The notes below the pieces were generated by a model. It had not been told where the DNA came from. It saw nothing but the letters and a program-made list of their open reading frames with translations, and ran no database searches. Shown one piece after another: positions 1 to 4,282 of a stretch of 5,414 nucleotides of DNA. How positions within the stretch are numbered: position 1 is the stretch's first letter; each line of letters starts with the position of its first letter. The DNA comes from an uncultured Eggerthellaceae bacterium. Lineage in GTDB: Bacteria > Actinomycetota > Coriobacteriia > Coriobacteriales > Eggerthellaceae. Made by a program: the position numbers and the translations under genes. The DNA is taken from NCBI GenBank assembly GCA_934630905.1, contig CAKTXN010000116.1, forward strand, positions 1 to 5,414, given 5' to 3'.

Positions 1-23
1 TTTTGAATAAGATCTGCAGGATA

Positions 24-68
24 AAACGCAATGTTGCATTTACCTTTGCAGCGTTGCGTTTAGTTTTT
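24..68 (+). terminator. Strong hairpin with trailing T-run, probable intrinsic terminator of an upstream gene
   Basis: Arms 24-38 (AAACGCAATGTTGCA) and 47-61 (TGCAGCGTTGCGTTT) can form a 15-bp RNA stem with two G-U wobbles and an 8-nt loop (39-46). The stem ends in TTT, then AG, then TTTTT at 64-68. The T-run lies only on the + strand side, which favours termination of + strand transcription arriving from outside the window. The AG interruption makes the U-tract imperfect. Because this sits in what should be the dnaA/oriC-to-rpmH gap, an origin-associated inverted repeat is the alternative. No DnaA-box consensus is visible here, and bases 69-123 hold nothing else I can support. Confidence 0.5.
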
Positions 69-123
69 CGAGTGACCAAAGCTTTTTGAAGTGCAGTTTT
101 ATTACTCGTGACGAAAAAATGTA

Positions 124-151
124 TTGACAGAAAAAACTGGTGATATATAAT
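124..151 (+). promoter_or_regulatory. Consensus sigma-70-type promoter for the rpmH operon
   Basis: The -35 box TTGACA (124-129) and -10 box TATAAT (146-151) both match the housekeeping consensus exactly, with a 16-bp spacer. An A-run at 114-119 just upstream resembles an UP element. The expected transcription start is about 157-160, giving a leader of roughly 30 nt before the rpmH start. A promoter this strong suits a ribosomal protein gene and probably serves the whole rpmH-khpB unit, since no other clear promoter is seen before the terminator at 2314. Confidence 0.88.
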
Positions 152-187
152 TTCAGGGCTATTCTATAAAGGTAGAAGGGATTAAAA

Positions 188-322
188 ATGAAGCGCACTT
201 ATCAACCGAATAAGCGTAAGCGTGCTAAGACTCACGGTTTCCGTGCTCGTATGGCTACCAAGGGTGGTCGTGCTGTGCTGGCTGCTCGTCGCGCCAAGGG
301 CCGTAAGCATCTTTGCGTGTAA
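188..322 (+). CDS. rpmH: 50S ribosomal protein L34
   Basis: L34 is a small, very basic protein of the large ribosomal subunit that binds 23S rRNA. The 44-codon frame begins MKRTYQPNKRKRAKTHGF and continues with the family's RMATKGGRAVLAARRAKGRK region, so the whole protein matches and has the usual 44-46 residue length. The ATG at 188 is preceded by a GAAGGG ribosome-binding site (175-180) at 7 nt spacing. It is the first gene after the consensus promoter at 124-151, and rnpA starts 15 nt after its stop, the near-universal rpmH-rnpA pairing. The C-terminus reads KHLCV, where many homologues have KRLTV or KRLSA. This is a minor variation and the identity is not in doubt. Confidence 0.98.
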   Translation: MKRTYQPNKRKRAKTHGFRARMATKGGRAVLAARRAKGRKHLCV

Positions 323-337
323 ATAGAGGGTTTTGCG

Positions 338-664
338 TTGGATATCATTAAATCCAGCACAGATATTTCGAATCTCTTTTCACGTGGTAGGCGTATTCAT
401 ACACCTAACATCACGCTTATAGTTTCATCAAAAGAATGCGGTCGCACGGAGTCTTCCGGCGGCCGTGTTGCTTTTGTTGCGGGAAAAAAGAATGGAAATG
501 CTGTATGGCGCAATGGGGCAAAGCGCCGTATGAGGGAGATATGCCGCCAATTGCACCTTTATGAAAAAGGCGTTGATATTGTATTTTTAGCTAAACCGAA
601 GATACTTTCTGTTCCTTTTTCCCAGGTGTATGCTGATGTTGAATCGGTTGCGGGGCGTATATAG
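338..664 (+). CDS. rnpA: Ribonuclease P protein component
   Basis: RnpA is the protein subunit of RNase P. It helps the catalytic RNA bind precursor tRNAs and remove their 5' leaders. The product is 108 aa, within the family's usual 105-125. The N-terminal block has the typical FSRGRRI segment (residues 14-20). The signature helix is at 50-67 (KKNGNAVWRNGAKRRMRE), matching the family pattern KxGxAVxRNxxKRxxRE. The third residue of the classical RNR triplet is Gly60, not Arg. The start is a TTG codon supported by AGAGGG (325-330) at 7 nt spacing and by the fit to the family N-terminus. The weak start codon may lower RnpA output relative to L34 from the shared transcript. yidD begins 19 nt after the stop. 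Confidence 0.95.
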   Translation: MDIIKSSTDISNLFSRGRRIHTPNITLIVSSKECGRTESSGGRVAFVAGKKNGNAVWRNGAKRRMREICRQLHLYEKGVDIVFLAKPKILSVPFSQVYADVESVAGRI

Positions 665-683
665 GTAGTGTTGTCAGTAAATC

Positions 684-938
684 ATGGTTGAACCAAGCAA
701 TAAGATTATTGCATTTATTAAGGCGATTCCTTGTAAGATCGCTATTGGTTTAATCATGTTTTACCGCATTATTATTTCTCCTCTTTTTCCTCCTTGTTGT
801 CGATTTGTCCCCACATGTTCGCAGTATGGGCTGCAAGCTTTCAGAAAGTATGGTTTCTGTAAAGGTTTGGTTCTTACCGTGAAACGTGTTGCACGTTGCC
901 GTCCGGGGGGCGGCCATGGCTACGATCCTGTTCCCTGA
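684..938 (+). CDS. yidD: Membrane protein insertion efficiency factor YidD
   Basis: YidD is a small inner-face membrane-associated protein. It is reported to assist insertion of nascent membrane proteins near YidC, though its exact mechanism is unsettled. The 84-aa product carries the family core: FYRIIISPLFPPCCRFVPTC (residues 26-45), then SQYGLQAFRKYG, then the C-terminal RCRPGGGHGYDPVP (71-84). The first ~25 residues (MVEPSNKIIAFIKAIPCKIA onward) are hydrophobic and slightly basic, fitting an amphipathic membrane-binding helix, and are somewhat longer than in many homologues. ATG 684 is the only plausible start because in-frame stops lie at 666 and 678. A classical ribosome-binding site is not obvious: AGG/TAG at 663-668 is far away, so translation may be coupled to rnpA. 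The 3' end overlaps an open stretch of the yidC frame. Confidence 0.95.
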   Translation: MVEPSNKIIAFIKAIPCKIAIGLIMFYRIIISPLFPPCCRFVPTCSQYGLQAFRKYGFCKGLVLTVKRVARCRPGGGHGYDPVP

Positions 939-970
939 CGAGCCGTGGTACCTCTTTGGTATATATGAGA

Positions 971-978
971 AAGGAAAG
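971..978 (+). promoter_or_regulatory. Ribosome-binding site that decides the yidC start
   Basis: AAGGAAAG at 971-978 contains a purine-rich AAGGA core (971-975) lying 6 nt before ATG 982. The upstream in-frame candidates, GTG 886 and ATG 916, lack a comparable site and both lie inside yidD. This supports starting YidC at 982. Confidence 0.7.
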
Positions 979-981
979 AAA

Positions 982-1755
982 ATGTGGGAAGCGTTTAAAG
1001 ACTTCATATTCTGGCTCATCCAGGCGTTCTACAATATCTGTGGTGACTGGGGTCTTGCGATTATCATCATTACGTTGATTTTCCGTGCTGCGATTACTCC
1101 TTTGATGTACACGCAGTCGAAATCTTCGTATAACATGCGCAAGATTCAGCCGTTGATCACCCAGATCAAAGAGAGATTCCCTGACGATGTTCAACGTCAG
1201 AACGAGGAAACTCAAAAGTTATATGCTCAGGCAAAGTTCAATCCTCTTGCGGGTTGCGTGCCTATGCTTATCCAGATGCCTATCTTTATTGCTTTGTTCC
1301 AAGTACTCCGCGAGATGTCTGAGCGCGTGTCTGACACGACCGATTATGTATTTTTCCACCTGGTTCCCGACTTGACGCTTACGCCGGCAGGTGCTTTTGC
1401 CATTGATGTACCTACGTTTATTCCGTACATTATTTTGCTGGCAATCTTTGCTTTGTGCACGTTCATTCCTACGCTGCTTATGCAAAATCAGACACAGGAT
1501 CCCCAGCAGAAGAAAATGACGCTTATTATGGTTGTGGTGATGAGCATCATGATGATTTGGATTGGTTGGAGCTCTCCCGCTGGCGTTCTTCTGTTCTGGG
1601 GCGCTTCTTCTTTGCTGGCTATTGCTCAGCAGCAAATCTCTATGCGCATCCTCGAAAAGAAGGATGCAGAGACTGAAGCACCTGCTTACGAGCTGCCCTC
1701 TGAAGTGAATGTAACCCGTAAGGTCAAGAAGCCTCGCCCGACCAAGAAACATTAA
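982..1755 (+). CDS. yidC: Membrane protein insertase YidC/Oxa1 family
   Basis: YidC inserts and folds membrane proteins, alone or with the Sec translocon. The product is 257 aa, the five-helix Gram-positive type without the large periplasmic domain of proteobacterial YidC. From the ATG at 982: an amphipathic segment (1-20); TM1 (22-42) with the conserved groove arginine Arg35; a charged cytoplasmic hairpin (43-86); the family signature NPLAGCVPMLIQMPIFIALF at 87-106 forming TM2; TM3 at about 146-167; and TM4/TM5 at about 179-218 containing SPAGVLLFW (198-206). The tail (225-257) is hydrophilic and ends in a basic KKPRPTKKH, which in other YidC proteins aids ribosome contact. No signal peptide or lipobox cysteine is seen at the N-terminus. 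The same frame is open upstream to 883, so 279- or 289-aa versions starting at 916 or 886 are possible but less likely. Confidence 0.95.
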   Translation: MWEAFKDFIFWLIQAFYNICGDWGLAIIIITLIFRAAITPLMYTQSKSSYNMRKIQPLITQIKERFPDDVQRQNEETQKLYAQAKFNPLAGCVPMLIQMPIFIALFQVLREMSERVSDTTDYVFFHLVPDLTLTPAGAFAIDVPTFIPYIILLAIFALCTFIPTLLMQNQTQDPQQKKMTLIMVVVMSIMMIWIGWSSPAGVLLFWGASSLLAIAQQQISMRILEKKDAETEAPAYELPSEVNVTRKVKKPRPTKKH

Positions 1756-1773
1756 TGTAGGTAAGGAGCAATC

Positions 1774-2292
1774 ATGTCTGAAGAATTTGAAAACGCAGAC
1801 ATCGTAGATGATCCTGCAGAAGTGACCGATGAGGAACTTGATTTTATTGCCGATACCGCCATTACGGTCATCAAAGACATCATTCAGTATTTCTCGGTTG
1901 GCGATATCACCATCGATGAATATGAGGGTGACGAAGGGGAGTTGATTCTTGACATCACCGGTGACGACACCGCTGTTCTTATCGGTCGTCATGGCAAGAC
2001 GCTTGAAAGTTTGCAGTTCTTGATTTCGGCAATTCTGGTTCGGAAGCTTGGTTTCCGTTATCCGGTTGTTATCGACGTTGAGGGTTATAAATCTCGTCAG
2101 CGCGCGAAGATTGAGTCCATTGCTCATTCCGCTGCAAATCGCGCGGCACGTGAGCATCGTAGTGTGAAGCTTCGTCCCATGACTCCTTATGAGCGTCGTC
2201 TTGTTCATGTGGCTCTTCGCGATGATGATCGTGTTGAGACCGAATCGGAAGATGAGGGTCCTTCTCGTCACGTGGTTATCTATCCGCGGTAA
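1774..2292 (+). CDS. khpB: KH-R3H RNA-binding protein KhpB (Jag/EloR)
   Basis: KhpB (Jag, EloR) is an RNA-binding protein that in Gram-positive bacteria pairs with KhpA and affects cell elongation and division. Its gene often follows yidC. The 172-aa product has an acidic N-terminal leader (1-23), a KH-type domain (about 25-102) with the loop IGRHGKT around G71-R-H-G74, and a C-terminal R3H domain (about 108-171). The R3H domain has the defining Arg141-x3-His145 in PYERRLVHVAL, and the protein ends in the family block SEDEGPSRHVVIYPR. The N-terminal Jag_N domain found in Firmicutes homologues is absent, as is usual in Actinobacteria. ATG 1774 has a strong AAGGAG site (1763-1768) at 5 nt spacing, 18 nt after the yidC stop. 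It is the last gene before the terminator at 2314-2344. Confidence 0.93.
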   Translation: MSEEFENADIVDDPAEVTDEELDFIADTAITVIKDIIQYFSVGDITIDEYEGDEGELILDITGDDTAVLIGRHGKTLESLQFLISAILVRKLGFRYPVVIDVEGYKSRQRAKIESIAHSAANRAAREHRSVKLRPMTPYERRLVHVALRDDDRVETESEDEGPSRHVVIYPR

Positions 2293-2313
2293 AAAGAAAA
2301 ATAGAGCTTTATT

Positions 2314-2344
2314 GAGGGTCTGATGTTTCAGGCCTTCTTTTTTT
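2314..2344 (+). terminator. Intrinsic terminator of the rpmH-khpB unit
   Basis: Arms GAGGGTCTGA (2314-2323) and TCAGGCCTTC (2328-2337) form a 10-bp stem with two G-U wobbles and a TGTT loop, followed directly by seven T residues (2338-2344). It lies 21 nt after the khpB stop in the right orientation, with an A-rich stretch upstream. This is a textbook Rho-independent terminator. Confidence 0.88.
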
Positions 2345-2352
2345 GTCATAAT
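2344..2352 (+). promoter_or_regulatory. Possible extended -10 promoter for rsmG
   Basis: TGT-CATAAT (2344-2352) fits an extended -10 element (TGn followed by a five-of-six match to TATAAT). It starts on the last T of the preceding terminator. The sequence 17 bp upstream (TGTTTC, 2324-2329) is a poor -35 and lies in the terminator loop and stem. Initiation near 2358-2360 would leave a ~20-nt leader before ATG 2380. The preceding terminator implies that rsmG needs its own promoter, but the match is modest. Confidence 0.45.
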
Positions 2353-2379
2353 AGGGCGAACTGAAATAGAAAGGTCCTC

Positions 2380-3027
2380 ATGAATTCCGAATTGCTCAAT
2401 AAGCATCTTGATTTAGTTGTAAAAGCGAATGAAACAACTAATATTACTCGCATCGTCTCTTGGGAATCGGCCCAAGTATTGCATATTGAGGACTCTCTTT
2501 CTGCGTTGCCTGAATTTGAAACCGCACCAGAAGGACTTTATGCTGACTTAGGTTCCGGCGCAGGATTCCCTGGCATTCCTATCGCTATTGAAACGAGCCG
2601 TGAAACGATACTTGTTGAGTCGGTGAAAAAGAAAGCTGCCCTTCTTGAACAGTTTGCCCAAGAGCTTGGTTTATCGAATATTACGGTATTTCCGGGACGT
2701 GCTGAAGAGTTGGCTCTTCAGAAGAAAGGGAAGTTTTCAGTTCTGTCTGCTCGTGCGCTCTCTCAATTAGGCTCTCTTCTTGAATTAGGTTCTCCGCTGT
2801 TGAAAGTGGGGGGACAATTCATCTGTTATAAATCACGTATCGAAGAGGAAGAACTTGCTCATGCTTGTTCGCTTGAACAGAAATTAGGTCTTCGTCTTAT
2901 ATCCGATCGCGGGTTTTATCTTTCTGATAATGAAACATTTCGTCGTATTTTAGTTTTTGAAAAGTTTAAGAATGCTTCCATTAAATTGCCGCGCAGAAAT
3001 GGTATGGCACAAAGAAATCCTCTGTAG
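2380..3027 (+). CDS. rsmG: 16S rRNA (guanine-N7)-methyltransferase RsmG (GidB)
   Basis: RsmG transfers a methyl group from S-adenosylmethionine to N7 of G527 (E. coli numbering) in the 530 loop of 16S rRNA. In several bacteria its loss gives low-level streptomycin resistance. The 215-aa product has the N-terminal NITRI block (21-25, family pattern NLT), the SAM-binding motif YADLGSGAGFPGIPIAI (54-70), the ESVKKKAALLE helix (80-90), SARAL (123-127) and the terminal PRRNGMAQRNPL (204-215), which matches the usual RsmG ending. The N-terminus is about 20-30 residues shorter than in E. coli. ATG 2380 is still the earliest start because TGA at 2362 closes the frame. AAAGG (2370-2374) at 5 nt spacing supports it. 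The gene lies between a terminator and the parS region, so it is probably transcribed alone. Confidence 0.95.
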   Translation: MNSELLNKHLDLVVKANETTNITRIVSWESAQVLHIEDSLSALPEFETAPEGLYADLGSGAGFPGIPIAIETSRETILVESVKKKAALLEQFAQELGLSNITVFPGRAEELALQKKGKFSVLSARALSQLGSLLELGSPLLKVGGQFICYKSRIEEEELAHACSLEQKLGLRLISDRGFYLSDNETFRRILVFEKFKNASIKLPRRNGMAQRNPL

Positions 3028-3040
3028 TTTTATATTCTTG

Positions 3041-3070
3041 TTTTTGATGTTTCACGTGAAACATCAAAAA
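3041..3070. promoter_or_regulatory. parS: parS centromere site 1, inside a 30-bp perfect palindrome
   Basis: The 16-bp core TGTTTCACGTGAAACA (3048-3063) is the canonical chromosomal parS sequence bound by ParB. Symmetry continues for 7 bp on each side, so 3041-3070 is a perfect palindrome centred between 3055 and 3056. The flanks are TTTTTGA on the left and TCAAAAA on the right. It lies 13 bases after the rsmG stop and about 180 bp before parA. The outer T-run is on the 5' side and the A-run on the 3' side, the reverse of an intrinsic terminator, so a DNA-level role fits best. Confidence 0.95.
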
Positions 3071-3112
3071 ATGATGAAGGTTAATTGCGATATTTGAATA
3101 AAGTTTCCCCCC

Positions 3113-3134
3113 AAGGTTGTCGCTGACCTTTTTT
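3113..3134 (+). terminator. Probable intrinsic terminator of rsmG
   Basis: AAGGTTG (3113-3119) pairs with TGACCTT (3124-3130) in a 7-bp stem with two wobble pairs and a TCGC loop, followed by TTTT (3131-3134). Counting the paired TT at 3129-3130, the T-run is six long. It is about 86 nt after the rsmG stop and before the parAB promoter, where a terminator is expected. The stem is short and only moderately stable, so confidence is limited. Confidence 0.5.
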
Positions 3135-3156
3135 CTGGATACTGGTTTGTGTTTGG

Positions 3157-3172
3157 TGTTTCACGTGAAACA
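3157..3172. promoter_or_regulatory. parS: parS centromere site 2
   Basis: TGTTTCACGTGAAACA at 3157-3172 is identical to the core of the first site and perfectly palindromic for 16 bp. The symmetry does not extend further (G on both flanks). Its centre is 109 bp from the centre of site 1. It ends two bases before the likely -35 box of the parAB promoter, so ParB loaded here could directly affect parAB transcription. Confidence 0.95.
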
Positions 3173-3174
3173 GG

Positions 3175-3203
3175 TTGAAGCTATGATGCTGAAATCATAT
3201 ACT
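3175..3203 (+). promoter_or_regulatory. Likely parAB promoter
   Basis: TTGAAG (3175-3180) and TATACT (3198-3203) are good -35 and -10 matches with the optimal 17-bp spacer. Transcription would start near 3210, leaving a leader of about 40 nt before the parA start. The spacer holds a perfect 6-bp inverted repeat, TATGAT (3182-3187) and ATCATA (3194-3199), whose right arm overlaps the -10 box. It might be an operator. The second parS lies immediately upstream. Confidence 0.65.
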
Positions 3204-3250
3204 TTCAACAATACCAATAGATACGTGTTTTTTAACGAGAGGAGGCTCGT

Positions 3251-4282
3251 GTGGGTTTTTTCGATGGTCTGAGACGTGAAAAAAATGCAGCAGGGACTAT
3301 CAATAATCAACATGAGGATACGACACAGCAGGAAAGAGCGGTGAGTGAAGTCGCGCAAGGCACTTCTTTTGAGAAAGTGCAATCTGCTCCTTCGTCGTAT
3401 AGGAATGAACCAGAGGTTGTTGAACGTGCCCCACGAAGCCAGCAAACTGCAGAACCCGAGGTAGCTCATCCGCAGTTGAAATCCTATGCTGAGAAAGCAC
3501 CTGTCACTCATGTAATCGGGCAGACGAAGATTATCGCAATCATCAATCAGAAAGGCGGCGTTGGAAAATCAACGACTGCTATTAACTTGTCTGCTGCTCT
3601 TGGTGAGCTTGGAAGGCAAGTGCTTCTTGTTGACCTTGATCCGCAGGGCAATGCTTCAAGTGGTCTTGGGATTGAGAAGAATCTGGTTAAAAATTGCGTT
3701 TACGATGTCTTAATCAACGACGTTCCTGTTGAGCAGGCAATTATTCCCGATGTATGCCAAGGACTCGACGTTCTTCCTGCTACTATCAATTTGGCGGGTG
3801 CCGAAGTTGAACTGGTAACAGAGATGGCACGCGAGAACAGGCTTAAGGATGCCTTGGGACGCCTGCGCGGACGTTATGATTTTATTTTTGTTGATTGTCC
3901 TCCTTCTTTGGGTTTGCTTACAGTGAACGCTCTTGTTGCTGCGGACAAGCTCCTTATTCCTATCCAGTGTGAGTTCTACGCATTGGAAGGTGTGACAAAA
4001 CTTCTTGATTCAATGAAACGTGTCAAAACTCGCCTTAATCCTGCTTTGGATATTTATGGTGTGCTTTTGACGATGTATGACGGACGTACCACGCTTTCAA
4101 AGCAAGTTGCCGAGGAAGTTCGGTCGTATTTCGGTCGTATTGTATTTAATTCTATGATTCCTCGTACGGTGAAGCTGTCCGAGGCTCCTAGTTTTGGTTT
4201 GCCTATTACACAATATGATCCAACGGGCAAGGGTGCGCAGTCGTACGTTGATCTTGCGAAAGAGGTGATCGCTCGTGGCTAA
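3251..4282 (+). CDS. parA: Chromosome-partitioning ATPase ParA (Soj family) with long N-terminal extension
   Basis: ParA is a deviant-Walker ATPase. It binds DNA non-specifically as an ATP dimer and is stimulated by ParB at parS, which moves the newly replicated origins. The 343-aa product has its ATPase domain at about 92-343: Walker A KGGVGKST (101-108) with signature Lys101 and P-loop Lys106, switch motif VDLDPQGN (127-134) and Walker B FIFVDCPPS with Asp215. Residues 1-90 precede the fold. They open with MGFFDGLRREK, a possible amphipathic tip, then a polar Q/E/P-rich linker with no internal Met. Family members without this extension are about 250-260 aa. The GTG start at 3251 has a very strong GAGAGGAGG site (3237-3245) at 5 nt spacing. 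An overlapping GTG at 3249 gives only seven codons. The gene follows the two parS sites and overlaps parB by 8 nt. Confidence 0.96.
   Translation: MGFFDGLRREKNAAGTINNQHEDTTQQERAVSEVAQGTSFEKVQSAPSSYRNEPEVVERAPRSQQTAEPEVAHPQLKSYAEKAPVTHVIGQTKIIAIINQKGGVGKSTTAINLSAALGELGRQVLLVDLDPQGNASSGLGIEKNLVKNCVYDVLINDVPVEQAIIPDVCQGLDVLPATINLAGAEVELVTEMARENRLKDALGRLRGRYDFIFVDCPPSLGLLTVNALVAADKLLIPIQCEFYALEGVTKLLDSMKRVKTRLNPALDIYGVLLTMYDGRTTLSKQVAEEVRSYFGRIVFNSMIPRTVKLSEAPSFGLPITQYDPTGKGAQSYVDLAKEVIARG
4261..4269 (+). promoter_or_regulatory. Ribosome-binding site of parB inside the parA 3' end
   Basis: AGAGGTGAT (4261-4269) is closely complementary to the 3' end of 16S rRNA and places its GAGG core 9 nt before GTG 4275. 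It supports this GTG as the parB start even though it lies within the last codons of parA. The nearby ATG at 4285 is out of frame. Confidence 0.7.

Noticed and set aside
86..114. A second promoter upstream of rpmH using TTGAAG at 86
   Set aside because: No acceptable -10 box lies 16-18 bp downstream (TGACGA there), while the promoter at 124-151 is consensus.
1..187. oriC with DnaA boxes
   Set aside because: The neighbourhood makes an origin likely close by, but I found no TTATCCACA or near match on either strand in these bases.
378..386. TTTCACGTG in rnpA, resembling a half parS site
   Set aside because: The right half continues GTAGG instead of AAACA, so the palindrome is broken. Partial matches around CACGTG in khpB (near 2140 and 2270) and ACGTGAAA in parA (near 3274) are equally incomplete.
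1219..2406. Long open frame (395 codons) on the minus strand across yidC, khpB and the start of rsmG
   Set aside because: It is antisense to three well-identified genes, crosses their terminator, and its translation (arginine/asparagine/leucine-rich) matches no family I know. It is a codon-bias shadow.
3041..3070. The 30-bp palindrome read as an intrinsic terminator
   Set aside because: The T-run precedes and the A-run follows the symmetric centre on both strands, the opposite of what termination needs, and the core is an exact parS.
3071..3094. Eight-codon open frame starting ATGATGAAG between the parS sites
   Set aside because: It has no ribosome-binding site (poly-A and parS lie upstream), is very short, and no attenuator structure is linked to it.
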